From Azoarcus sp. DN11 (GTDB taxonomy: Bacteria; Pseudomonadota; Gammaproteobacteria; Burkholderiales; Rhodocyclaceae): a stretch of 64,000 nt of DNA. Below the pieces are notes generated by a model. The model was not told the origin of the DNA and searched no databases. It worked only from the letters and a program-made list of their open reading frames with translations. Shown in pieces: positions 8,492-17,536 of this stretch. The stretch lies in contig NZ_CP021731.1 in NCBI RefSeq assembly GCF_003628555.1, positions 2,914,001-2,978,000 on the forward strand, given 5' to 3'. Numbering within the stretch: position 1 is the first letter of the stretch; each line of letters begins with the position of its first letter. The position numbers and the translations under genes were made by a program.

Positions 8492-8697
8492 GACTGCCTC
8501 CTCTGCCGCTCGCGTACCGTGCGACGGCACGGCCGCCGGTGAGTTCAGCTTAGATCACGTCCACCGCTCTCGCCTCGCCCACCGACGCGGCGCGGTGTGC
8601 AAGGCGTTGGCGCGCAGCCGCGTCCGGAGTTATCCTCGTCCGATGAGGCCCCCCGCGCCTCCACACGATGGCGAATGCGTAGCGAGGAAGATCCGCA

Positions 8698-11079
8698 ATG
8701 ACTGGCGACGTGATGGAAGAGAGCTGGCGACAGAACCTCGACGGTCGATTCGGCGAGCGCCTGGGGGTGCCGCGGGGTCCGGACTGGTGGACGGCCCTGC
8801 CGCCCGAGCGCTGCCCCGGATGGACTGCAGACGGCGTGCTGACGTCGCTGCCCTTGCCGAACCTTGCAAGCTGCACCCGTGCCGAGGTGCGCGCGTATTT
8901 CGACAATGGCTGGACGCTCACCGAACTGCTCTTCTCCGCGCTGCTCGGCGAGGAGGCGTTCTACCGCCCGCCGTACCATCACCTGCGCCATCCGATGGTG
9001 TTCTACTACTGCCATCCGCCGGCGCTGTACGTGAACAAGCTGCGGGTCGCCGGTTTGATCGCCGAGCCGCTCAACCCGTACTTCGAGCGCATCTTCGAGA
9101 CCGGCATCGACGAGATGCGCTGGGACGACATGTCCAAGAACGCGATGCGCTGGCCCGCCTTCGATGAGGCGCAGGACTATCGCAAGGCGGTGTATGCGCT
9201 GGTCTGCCGGGTCATCGACGAGCATCCCGGCCTGGCCGACGGCCACCCGCCGATCACGCAGCAGGACCCGCTGTGGGCGCTGTTCATGGGTTTCGAGCAC
9301 GAACGCATCCACCTCGAGACCTCGTCCGTCCTGATCCACGAACTGCCGCTGCGGCTCGTGCGCAGACCTGCGGGCTGGGCGCCGCTGCATCCGTCGGCGA
9401 CGCGACCCTCGGCATTCCCGCCGGTCGCCGGGCGCGACTACCCCGAAATGGAACTGCTGCCGGTCGGCGCCGCGAGCCTGCGCCTCGGCAAACCGGCGGA
9501 CTGGCCTTCCTACGGCTGGGACAACGAATACGGCAGCCGCCGCGTCGACACCCAGCCGTTCCACGCGGGCCGCTGCCTGGTCACGAACGGCCAGTTCTGG
9601 GAGTTCGTCGCGGCCGGGGGCTATCGCGAACAGGGCTGGTGGTCGGACACGGGCTGGGCGTGGCGCACCTACCGCAACCTCAAATGGCCGACCTTCTGGG
9701 TACCCGACGGCCCCGCGGGTTCGCACCAGTTCCGCCTGCGCACGCTGTTCGAAGTCATCGACATGCCCTGGGACTGGCCGGCGGAAGTGAACTGGCACGA
9801 GGCGAGCGCCTACTGCGTGTGGCTGAGCGCACGCGACGGGGTGCCCTGCCGCCTGCCGAGCGAGGCCGAGCACAACGCGCTGCGCGACCCCGTCGGCGCC
9901 GTCGCGGACGACCCCGTCATGGCCGCCGACGGCGCGACCCTGCTGCGCGAACGCGGCCTCAACCTCAACCTCGGCTGCGGCTCCTCGACGCCCGTCACCA
10001 GCGGACGTCCGACGGCGCAGGGTTTCCACGATGTCTTCGGCAACGTGTGGCAGTGGCTGGGCGACCAGTTCAACCCGCTGCCGGGCGCGCAGGTGCATCC
10101 GTATTACGACGATTTCAGCAGCCCGTGCTACGACGGCGAGCACCAGATGATCCTCGGCGGATCGTGGGTCTCGACCGGCGACGAGGCGAGCGTGTGGTCG
10201 CGCTTCCATTTCCGCCCGCACTTCTTCCAGCACGCCGGCTTCCGGATCGTGCAGGCCGCGCACGACGGCGGTGCCGTGACGCTCGACGAAACGGGCGCGC
10301 GCGGCAAGGTGTACGAAAGCGCCGAGGTCACCAACGAATACCTGCTGCTGCACTACGGCAGCGCCGAGGAGCAGATGCCCTGGGCGTCCGGGCCGCGCGA
10401 CGCGTGCCAGTTCCCGCAGCGTTCCGCGCGCTGGCTGATCGACGGCGCGCGCGAGCTCGGCGTGACGACCGAGCGGGCGCTCGACGTCGGATGTGCGGTG
10501 GGTGGCGCCAGCTTCGAACTCGCGCGCACGTACGGCGAGGTGCTGGGCGTCGACCTGAGCCGCGCCTTCATCGACGCCGCCACGGCCCTGCAGCGCGACG
10601 GCGCGCTGGACTACGATTGCCGCGACGAAGGCGACCTCGGCCACCCGCTGCGGGCGCACGTCGACCCGGCGATCGACCGCAGCCGGGTCAGCTTCCGCCA
10701 GGCCGACGCCTGCTCGCTGCCCGCGGAGCTCATGGATTACGACGCCATCCTGCTCGCAAACCTGCTGTGCCGCCTCCCCAGCCCGAAGTCGCTGCTCGGA
10801 CGGCTCGGCGGACCCTGCGGGCTGGTGCGCGTCGGCGGGGTCGTCGCGATCCTCTCGCCCTACACCTGGATGGAGCAGTTCACCCCCCGCGGCGCCTGGC
10901 TGGGCGGCTACCTCGACGGCGAGCGCCCGGTGCGCAGCGGCGACGCGCTGAAATCGCTGCTGACCGCGGACGGCTTCGAACTGCGCCGCGAAACCGAACT
11001 TCCGCTCGTGATCCGCGAGCATGCACGCAAGTACCAGTACATCGTCACGCACGCCATGCTGTGGCAGCGCGTACGCTGA
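8698..11079 (+). CDS. ovoA: 5-histidylcysteine sulfoxide synthase / 4-mercaptohistidine N1-methyltransferase OvoA
   Basis: This 793-residue protein has the three-domain OvoA layout. An N-terminal DinB-like domain (about 60-220) carries the iron ligand motif HxxxHxE as FEHERIHLE. A formylglycine-generating-enzyme-type domain (about 250-525) contains WDNEYGSRR, FHDVFGNVWQWLGDQ and ILGGSWVSTGDEAS. A C-terminal SAM methyltransferase (about 560-793) has LDVGCAVGGASFELA. OvoA joins cysteine to histidine C5 using O2 and non-haem iron, and its methyltransferase makes the N-methyl group of ovothiol A, a redox-protective thiol. The length is normal for the family. The next gene follows after 34 bp. OvoB was not found in the window. 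Confidence 0.93.
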   Translation: MTGDVMEESWRQNLDGRFGERLGVPRGPDWWTALPPERCPGWTADGVLTSLPLPNLASCTRAEVRAYFDNGWTLTELLFSALLGEEAFYRPPYHHLRHPMVFYYCHPPALYVNKLRVAGLIAEPLNPYFERIFETGIDEMRWDDMSKNAMRWPAFDEAQDYRKAVYALVCRVIDEHPGLADGHPPITQQDPLWALFMGFEHERIHLETSSVLIHELPLRLVRRPAGWAPLHPSATRPSAFPPVAGRDYPEMELLPVGAASLRLGKPADWPSYGWDNEYGSRRVDTQPFHAGRCLVTNGQFWEFVAAGGYREQGWWSDTGWAWRTYRNLKWPTFWVPDGPAGSHQFRLRTLFEVIDMPWDWPAEVNWHEASAYCVWLSARDGVPCRLPSEAEHNALRDPVGAVADDPVMAADGATLLRERGLNLNLGCGSSTPVTSGRPTAQGFHDVFGNVWQWLGDQFNPLPGAQVHPYYDDFSSPCYDGEHQMILGGSWVSTGDEASVWSRFHFRPHFFQHAGFRIVQAAHDGGAVTLDETGARGKVYESAEVTNEYLLLHYGSAEEQMPWASGPRDACQFPQRSARWLIDGARELGVTTERALDVGCAVGGASFELARTYGEVLGVDLSRAFIDAATALQRDGALDYDCRDEGDLGHPLRAHVDPAIDRSRVSFRQADACSLPAELMDYDAILLANLLCRLPSPKSLLGRLGGPCGLVRVGGVVAILSPYTWMEQFTPRGAWLGGYLDGERPVRSGDALKSLLTADGFELRRETELPLVIREHARKYQYIVTHAMLWQRVR

Positions 11080-11113
11080 CGCCTTCCCTGAAAACCGACT
11101 CCCGTCACCCATC

Positions 11114-13818
11114 ATGAGCTTCCGATACCTGCAGAGCCTGTTCAATCCGCAATCCATCGCCGTCATCGGCGCGAGTGCCCGCCCGCGCCGCATCGGCAGC
11201 GTCGTGATGCGGAACCTCCTCGCGGGGGGCTTCGGCGGCGTGATCATGCCGGTCAACCCCAAGCGCGACGCGGTCGCAGGCGTGCTGGCCTACCCGAGCG
11301 TGGACGCCCTGCCGCGCACGCCGGATCTCGCGATCATCTGCACCCCGCCGTCCGCGATCCCGGGCATCCTCGAGCAACTCGGCAAGCGCGGCACGCGCGC
11401 CGCCATCGTCATGGCCAGCCAGCTCTCGACCACCCTGGGGACCGACGGCCGGCCGCTCGACGTCACGATCCTCGAGATCGCCCGGCGCCACGACATCCGC
11501 ATCCTCGGCGGCAGCACGCTCGGTGTCATGGTGCCCCAGGCCGGCCTCAACGCGACCTTCTCCAAGGTCGGCGGGCTGTCGGGCAACATCGGCTTCGTGT
11601 CGCAATCGGACGCGGTGGGCACGATGGTGCTCGACTGGGCGCTGCCGAAAAAGGTCGGCTTCTCGCACTTCGTGTCGCTCGGCGATGCGCTCGACATCGG
11701 CTTCGGCGAAGTCCTCGACTTCCTCGGCAGCGACCCTGGCACGCGCGCGATCCTGATGTACATCGAATCGATCCGCGAGCGCCGCGGCTTCATGGCTGCC
11801 GCACGCGCCGCAGCCCGCAACAAGCCGGTCGTCGCGATCAAGGCCGGACGCGCGCAGCGCGCCATGCACGACGTCGGCGACCCGCTGTTTCTCGACAGCC
11901 CGGGCCTCATCGGTAGCGACGACGTGGCCGACGCCGTGCTGCGCCGCGCCGGCATCCTGCGTGTCGACCACCTCAACGAACTGTTCGGCGCCGTCGAGAC
12001 CGTCGTGCGCTCGCGGCCGATCCACGGCGACCGCCTCGTCGTCATCAGCAACGGCGGCGGCGCCGGCATCATGGCGGAAGACAGCCTGCACCTCGGCGGC
12101 TACGCGCTGCCGGACCTCCACCCGAACACGCTCACCCGCCTGCGCCGCCTGCTGCCGCCGGAATGGAATGGCCGCAACCCGATCGCGATCCGTGTCGACG
12201 CGCCACCCAAGCGCTACGAGGACGTGCTGAAGATCCTGTGCGAAGAACAGGACGGCGACGCGATCCTGCTGATCCACACGCCCAACGCCCTCACGCCGAG
12301 CACCGAGATCGCCGAAACGGCGATCAAGACGATCCGCAGCGTCGGCGGCAACCTGCTCACCTGCTGGATCGGCGACGAGACCGCGGCGACCGAGCGCAAG
12401 CTCTTCGTCGACGCCGGCATCGCCACCTTCGACACGCCGGAAAACGCCACGCGCGCCTTCCTGCACATGGTCAACCATCGGCATACCCGCGAAGTGCTGA
12501 TGCAGGCCCCCCGTCCACCTCGGTCGACTTCCGCCCCGACGTGGACGGCGCGCGCGCCGTGGTGCGCCGGGCGCTGGCGGAAGGCCGCACGCGCCTGACC
12601 GAGCCCGAGGCGAAGCACATCCTCGCCGCGTACGAGATCCCCATCGTCCCGACCCACCTCGCGGCAACGCCGCAGGACGTGTCCGCGATCGCGACGGAGC
12701 TCGGGACGCCCGTCTCGGTCACCGTCATGTCGCGCGACATCCGCCGCAAGTGGGAAGTCGGCGGCGTGGCCCTGGACCTCGAAACGCCCGAAGCCGCCGA
12801 ATCGGCCGCCAAGGCCATGCTCGCGCGCGTCGCCACGCTGCGACCCGAGATCGCGATTTCCGGGTTCGCCGTGCAATCGATGGAAACGCGGGCGCATGCG
12901 CGGCAACTGATCGTCGGGGTCGTCACGGACCCGCTGTTCGGGCCCATGATCGTGTTCGGCGAAGGCGGCCGCGGACTGGAGGTGTACCGCAACCTCGCGA
13001 TCGGCCTGCCGCCGCTCAACCTGCCGCTCGCCAACGATCTCATCAACCGCAGCCGCGCTGCCGGCCTCCTGAATGCGTACCACAACCACCCGGCGGCCGA
13101 TCGCGACGCCGTCGCGCTGATGCTGACGCGCATCTCGCAGCTGGTCGTGGACCTGCCGGAAATCGAGGAACTCGCCATCAACCCGATGTTCGTCGACGAC
13201 CAGGGGGTCCTCGCCGTCGACGCGCACATCCAGGTTTCCGCCGCGCCGCCGAACCCCCAGCGCCTGTCGATCCGCCCCTATCCCGAAGCGCTGGCCGAAA
13301 CGGCCAGATTGCGCGACGGCCGCAGTGCCGTGCTGCGCCCCATCCGGCCCGAGGACGAAGCAACGCACTACGAATTCCTGTCCCGCGTCACGCCCGAGGA
13401 CATCCTCTTCCGCTTCTTCCATTACGTCGGAACGCTCCCGCGCTCCGAGATGGCGCGCCTGACACAGATCGACTACGACCGTGAGATGGCCTTCATCGCG
13501 AGCGGCAAGGACAGTTCCGGTCGCCCGGAGACGCTGGGCGTGGTTCGCGCCGTCGCCGATCCCGACAACCACGCGGCCGAATTCTCGATCCTCGTGCGCT
13601 CCGACATGAAGGGGCTGGGGATCGGCTCGACCCTGCTGAAGAAGGTCATCCACTACGCGCGGGAACGGGGCCTGCAGGTGCTGACGGGCGAAGTCATGGC
13701 GGAGAACGAGCCGATGCTCAAGCTGCTCAGGCACTTCGGCTTCACCATCAAGGGTTCCGAGGAACCCGGGATCCTCGCGGTGCGGCTGCCGCTGCAGGAG
13801 CCTTCGGTCAAGGCCTGA
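11114..13818 (+). pseudogene. Acyl-CoA synthetase (ADP-forming)/GNAT fusion, PatZ-like, split by a 1-base frameshift
   Basis: Two frames together encode one protein of about 901 residues. 11114-~12510 gives the CoA-binding and succinyl-CoA-ligase-like domains (SIAVIGASARPRRIGS, GFVSQSDAVGTMVLDWA, VISNGGGAGIMAED). ~12515-13818 gives the ATP-grasp domain (LTEPEAKHILAAYEIPIVP, MIVFGEGGRGLEVYRN, ELAINPMFVDD) and a C-terminal GNAT acetyltransferase (VRSDMKGLGIGSTLLKK). This is the layout of E. coli PatZ (Pka/YfiQ), the lysine acetyltransferase that inactivates acetyl-CoA synthetase. The break lies at a 6-C run (12507-12512) where one base appears to be missing. The flanking frames are fully conserved, so a sequencing or assembly error is at least as likely as a true pseudogene. 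If real, acetyltransferase function would be lost. Confidence 0.85.
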
Positions 13819-13820
13819 GC

Positions 13821-13844
13821 GCGAGTCCGGCCGCCCGGACTCGC
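13821..13844. terminator. Hairpin after the PatZ-like gene
   Basis: A perfect 10-bp stem (GCGAGTCCGG / CCGGACTCGC) with a 4-nt loop begins 2 bp after the stop codon. No T tract follows, so it is a stem without the full intrinsic terminator signature. Confidence 0.5.
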
Positions 13845-13950
13845 ACGGGCGGCCCGCTCCCGGCAGGGCGCCGATTCGGGCAGATGTGGCGCCCGAAACG
13901 ATTCCGGAAATTTCGTTCCCGGCTCGGGCTGGTCCATGCCGGCAAGTGGC

Positions 13951-13973
13951 GCTATTATATAAATATTCAGTAC
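13951..13973 (+). promoter_or_regulatory. AT-rich promoter patch before lexA
   Basis: The patch GCTATTATATAAATATTCAG lies 59-80 bp before the lexA start in otherwise GC-rich DNA. It contains TATAAA/TATTAT-like -10 material and a CAG end reminiscent of SOS boxes, but no CTGT-N8-ACAG match and no clear LexA2-type site. It is probably the lexA promoter; the operator is unresolved. Confidence 0.35.
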
Positions 13974-14031
13974 ATACCCCCCAACCGAACCGACAGGACG
14001 CTCCTTCTCAAAATTGCAGCCGGATATCCCC

Positions 14032-14643
14032 ATGAACAGCCGCAACCATAACCTGACCGCCCGGCAAGGCGAAATCCTCGAATTCATCCGCCAGACGGTC
14101 GAATCCGAGGGGCGTCCGCCCACGCGGGCCGAAGTGTGCAGCGCGTTCGGCTTCCGCTCGCCGAACGCGGCCGAAAGCCACCTGCGCGCGCTCGCCGCCA
14201 AGGGCGCGATCCTGCTCGAGGAAGGCCGGGCGCGCGGCATCCGTCTCGCCGAAGCGCTGGGTCTGCCGCTGATCGGGCGGGTCGCCGCCGGCAGTCCGAT
14301 CCTCGCGGTGGAACACATCGAAGCGCGCCACCAGATCGATCCGGCGCTGTTCTCGCCACGCGCCGACTACCTTCTGCGCGTGCGCGGCCTGAGCATGCGC
14401 GACGCGGGCATCCTCGACGGCGACCTGCTTGCCGTGCATCGCAGCCCCGAGGCGCGCGCCGGCCAGATCGTGGTCGCCCGGGTGGAAGACGAGGTCACCG
14501 TAAAGACCTTCTCCCACAAGGGCCCCATCGTCAGCCTGCTGCCGGCCAACCCCGACTTCGAGCCCATCGTCGTCGACACCCGCAGCACCTCCCTGACGAT
14601 CGAGGGGATCGCCGTCGGCCTGGTGCGCAACGGTTCGCTGTGA
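14032..14643 (+). CDS. lexA: LexA-family SOS repressor / autoprotease
   Basis: This 203-residue protein has a LexA N-terminal winged-helix DNA-binding domain ([19 protein letters not shown] through [18 protein letters not shown]). The S24-type peptidase domain follows: the scissile Ala-Gly in GRVAAGSP, catalytic Ser in [13 protein letters not shown], and catalytic Lys in VTVKTF. All residues for RecA-stimulated self-cleavage are present. The ATG at 14032 ([12 protein letters not shown]) is chosen over one 18 bp earlier. It heads a lexA-imuA-imuB cassette, an arrangement known in proteobacteria where a second LexA controls damage-induced mutagenesis; whether this is the main or a second LexA cannot be told here. 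Confidence 0.92.
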   Translation: MNSRNHNLTARQGEILEFIRQTVESEGRPPTRAEVCSAFGFRSPNAAESHLRALAAKGAILLEEGRARGIRLAEALGLPLIGRVAAGSPILAVEHIEARHQIDPALFSPRADYLLRVRGLSMRDAGILDGDLLAVHRSPEARAGQIVVARVEDEVTVKTFSHKGPIVSLLPANPDFEPIVVDTRSTSLTIEGIAVGLVRNGSL

Positions 14644-14685
14644 AGCCTGCCCCCGTGCCCTCCCGGCTCCGCCCCCTCCCCCCCG

Positions 14686-15408
14686 ATGTCCGCCCTCGCC
14701 CAAGCCACCCTCGCTGCCCTGCCGCCCGGCCTCGTCTGGCAGGCCGACCGGCTTGCACAGCCGGCCGAAGCAGGCATCGCAACCGGTTTTGCGGCGCTCG
14801 ACGCCCAACTGCCGGGAGGCGGCTGGCCGCGTAACGCCCTGATCGAACTGCTGTCCGACAGCCCCGGCATCGGCGAAATCGGACTGCTGCTGCCCGTCCT
14901 GCGCACGCTGCCGGCCGAACGCTGGATCGTCTGGGTCACCCCGCCCCATCTTCCCTATGCCCCGGCCCTCGCCGCGGCAGGCGTGCCGCTGGAACGCCTG
15001 CTGCTGCTCGAAGCCGCCAGCCACGCCGAAACCCAGTGGGCGACCCGCCAGGCGCTGATCTCGGGCGGCAGCAGCGCCGTGCTCGCTTGGCTCGCGCGCG
15101 CGGACACCGCCGCCTTGCGGCGCCTGCAGCTCGCGGCCGAATCCTCCGCGACGCCGCTGTTCCTGTTCCGCCCCGCGTCCGCCGCACGCCAGCCGTCCCC
15201 CGCGAGCCTGCGCCTGCGGCTTGCCGCGCGCGACGACGGACTCGTGATCGATATCCTCAAGCGGCGCGGCCCCGGCCTCGCCGCACCGCTGCGCCTGCCG
15301 CTTCCGCAACGCCCCGGCCCGCGCCGGGCCCCGGTCTTCAACGATGCTCTGGTTCGCCCTGATCCTGTCCGACTTGCCGCTGCAGGTATTCACGCGCGGC
15401 GTGGATGA
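14686..15408 (+). CDS. imuA: Translesion synthesis-associated protein ImuA
   Basis: This 240-residue RecA/SulA-like protein has the ImuA hallmark ATGFAALDAQLPGGGWPRNALIEL at its N-terminus, followed by a RecA-like core without a clear Walker A motif. ImuA works with ImuB and DnaE2 in error-prone repair synthesis. It starts 42 bp after lexA and its frame overlaps the start of imuB by 65 bp, so the C-terminal residues from about 220 are shared sequence. Co-transcription with lexA is likely. Confidence 0.85.
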   Translation: MSALAQATLAALPPGLVWQADRLAQPAEAGIATGFAALDAQLPGGGWPRNALIELLSDSPGIGEIGLLLPVLRTLPAERWIVWVTPPHLPYAPALAAAGVPLERLLLLEAASHAETQWATRQALISGGSSAVLAWLARADTAALRRLQLAAESSATPLFLFRPASAARQPSPASLRLRLAARDDGLVIDILKRRGPGLAAPLRLPLPQRPGPRRAPVFNDALVRPDPVRLAAAGIHARRG

Positions 15409-16777
15409 GCCGGGCGAACTCGCGGTCGTCGAGCATGCGCCCGGCGCGCGCGTGGTCGCGGCCACGTCCACGGCACTCGCGCGCGGCGTGGAGGCCGGCC
15501 AGGGCGTTGCCGGCGCGCTCGCCGTCGCCCCGGCGCTGCACTTGCGCGAACGCGATCCCGCGCTCGAAGTGGCGACCCTGGAGGAGTTCGCCGCCTGGGC
15601 CGCGCAATTCACCCCCTGCGTCAGCATCGATCCGCCCGACACGCTGGTGCTGGAAACGAGCGCCAGCCTGCGCCTCTTCGGCGGTGTCACGGGGCTGGTG
15701 CGGCGCATCCGGGCTGGACTCGTTCCGCTCGGCCTGAACGCCGCGATCGCCGCAGCCCCGACCCCGCTCGCCGCCCGCTGGCTCGCCCGCACGCACCCGG
15801 GGCGGCAGATCCGGGCCGCTGCCGGGTGGTGGCGCCAGCTCGATGAGCTTCCCGTGGAGCTCCTCGGCAACGGTGCCGAGGTGGCGCGCGCCACGCTCGA
15901 CCTGCTGCACGGCATCGGTGCCCGCCGTATCGGCGATGTCGCCCGCCTGCCGCGCGACGGACTGGCGCGGCGCCAGGCCGGTGCCGTGCTCGACACGCTG
16001 GCGCGCGCACGCGGCGAGCGTCCCGACCCGCGCCGCTGGTTCATTCCGCCGGAACGCTTCGAATCGCGCCTCGCCCTGCCGGCGAGCATCCTGCACACCG
16101 AGCCGCTGCTGTTCGCCGCCGGACGGCTGTTTGCGGGGCTTTCCGCCTGGCTCGCGGCCCGCCACGCCGCGCTCGACCGCTGCTGCCTGTGCCTGGAACA
16201 CGAGGACCGCCCCGACACCGTGCTCGAGATCGTCACCGGAACGCCCGGACGCGACGACGGGCGGCTGCTGATGCTTGCCCGCGAACATCTGGCCGCGCTG
16301 GCGCTGCCGGCCCCGGTGGAGGCATTGCGCCTGTCGGCCGACAACCCGGTCAGCACGCCCGGCCGCACGCAGGACCTGTTCGGCGATCCGGACAGCGCGC
16401 GCGACTCGGCCGCGCTGCTGCTCGACCGCCTGCGCGCCAGGCTGGGGCGCGACGCGGTGCGCACCGTGCACCCCGTTTCCGAACACCGCCCGGAACGCGC
16501 CTGGCGACCGGCAGAACCCGGTCGCCTCGCCCCCCGCCATGTCCCGCCGGCAGCCGGGCCGCGCCCCCTGTGGGTGATGCGCGAACCGCGCGCACTCGAC
16601 TCGATCCGCGCGCTGACGCTGCTGAACGGCCCGGAGCGCATCGAGTCCGGATGGTGGGACGGCACCGACGTGCGCCGCGACTACTACGTCGCCCGCGCAC
16701 CCGATGCCGCACTGTGGTGGGTGTTCGAGCTGCAGGACCCGCCGGGCGGCTGGTACGTGCATGGCTATTTTGGCTAG
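15344..16777 (+). CDS. imuB: ImuB, Y-family DNA polymerase-like mutasome protein
   Basis: This 477-residue Y-family polymerase homologue begins MLWFALILSDLPLQVF. It has a palm-like region (CVSIDPPDTLVLETSASLRLFGG), a helix-hairpin region (LLHGIGARRIGDVARLP) and a little-finger domain. As expected for ImuB it does not show the complete acidic triad of active polymerases. GRTQDLFGD looks like a beta-clamp-binding motif (QxxLF). ImuB bridges ImuA, the clamp and DnaE2. DnaE2 normally follows; here the next sequence is an insertion-sequence remnant, so the cassette is incomplete at this locus. Confidence 0.87.
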   Translation: MLWFALILSDLPLQVFTRGVDEPGELAVVEHAPGARVVAATSTALARGVEAGQGVAGALAVAPALHLRERDPALEVATLEEFAAWAAQFTPCVSIDPPDTLVLETSASLRLFGGVTGLVRRIRAGLVPLGLNAAIAAAPTPLAARWLARTHPGRQIRAAAGWWRQLDELPVELLGNGAEVARATLDLLHGIGARRIGDVARLPRDGLARRQAGAVLDTLARARGERPDPRRWFIPPERFESRLALPASILHTEPLLFAAGRLFAGLSAWLAARHAALDRCCLCLEHEDRPDTVLEIVTGTPGRDDGRLLMLAREHLAALALPAPVEALRLSADNPVSTPGRTQDLFGDPDSARDSAALLLDRLRARLGRDAVRTVHPVSEHRPERAWRPAEPGRLAPRHVPPAAGPRPLWVMREPRALDSIRALTLLNGPERIESGWWDGTDVRRDYYVARAPDAALWWVFELQDPPGGWYVHGYFG

Positions 16778-17035
16778 ACTCCGCAGTTTCCGCACCCGGA
16801 CGTCGCGTCCGGCCCCGACCTCATGAGAGGGAGAGAGATAAACCCGGACGTAGAGGCTAGATAATTCTGGGACCAACCACAACCGAACGGGATGGGATGA
16901 AACGGGCCGAGGAAAATCTATTAGTTGTGTGCGTCAAGTTGTGCAATTTGGGTTGAGCACGGCTTGGTTGATGTCATTTCGCTTTCGGCGCCGCGGAGGG
17001 CGTAGCCCGAAGCGGCGCTAAAAGCGGGTGCGGCC
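16778..17035. other. Gap between imuB and the IS256 remnant, with two hairpins
   Basis: No gene is visible in these 258 bp. A CCGGACG/CGTCCGG hairpin (16796-16812) follows imuB directly. A longer composite stem (16988-17018: GCGCCGC ... GCGGCGC enclosing GGGC-GTA-GCCC) lies just past the transposase stop and may terminate it. No trace of dnaE2 coding sequence was recognised. Confidence 0.5.
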
Positions 17036-17236
17036 TCACGCGGCCAGCCGCAGGGCCTCCTTCTTCTGCTGGGCGAGCAGAGTCATGTTCAGATAGCGGT
17101 TGTCCTCGAGCCAGCTCTCGTGCGTTTCGACGCACAGCGCGCGGATCAGGCGCAGGCACGAATCGGTATTGGGGAAGATGCGCACGACGTGGGTGCGCCG
17201 CTTGATCTCCTCTACATGGACTCCCCCGATTTTCAA
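17036..17236 (-). pseudogene. IS256-family transposase, C-terminal fragment
   Basis: The residues EEIKRRTHVVRIFPN followed by RLIRALCVETHESW and NRYLNMTLLAQQKKEALRLAA are the typical C-terminus of IS256/mutator transposases. Homology begins at about 17211; before that the frame runs into the tip of the inserted IS110-type element. It is the downstream half of the gene whose middle part lies at 18641-19144, and it carries no catalytic residues by itself. Confidence 0.82.
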
Positions 17237-17536
17237 GGGGCTTTTTCTAGGCCGTCATTCAATACCGACTCCTCCGATCTCGCGCTCATGGGGTTTCGTC
17301 GATCCGGTGAAGGACAAACTGCAGCTCTACATGCGGCCTGTTGGTGAGCGACATGCGCTCTGGCCCTGATGACAATGCGCCGCGCGGGGCCCTCATTCGT
17401 TAGCCGGTCTGGCTTTGCCGCCTTGGAGTTAACCAGGGTCGCCCGCGTCGGTTTGAACCGTCATCGCATCAACGAAATGTCCTCGCAGCGTGAGGGAGTG
17501 AGACGCTTCTTTCTTTCTTCCTTCCTTCCTTGCAGA
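17228..17536 (-). ncRNA. Noncoding 3' end of the IS1111-type element; possible bridge/seeker RNA region
   Basis: These 309 bp between the transposase stop and the subterminal repeat contain no gene, but include a CTTTCTTT/CCTTCCTT microsatellite at 17508-17533. In IS1111-type elements the target-choosing bridge (seeker) RNA is encoded in the noncoding end downstream of the transposase. Its presence here is inferred from position; no secondary structure was computed. Confidence 0.35.

Noticed and set aside
8545..11262. 905-residue open frame on the minus strand
   Set aside because: It is antisense to ovoA, which has full family motifs. The long frame is a by-product of high-GC codon use; its translation is low-complexity Arg/Ala/Gly/Val-rich with no family features.
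13951..13973. Canonical SOS box before lexA
   Set aside because: The AT-rich patch ends in CAG, but CTGT-N8-ACAG spacing is not met and no GTAC-N4-GTGC LexA2 site is present. It is kept only as a promoter candidate.
14008..16665. 885-residue open frame on the minus strand
   Set aside because: It covers lexA, imuA and imuB in antisense and is Ser/Arg-rich with no domain. Rejected as a shadow frame.
17508..17533. CTTT/CCTT tract as a phase-variation repeat
   Set aside because: It lies in the noncoding end of an insertion sequence, not in a coding region or promoter of a surface gene, so switching has no evident effect.
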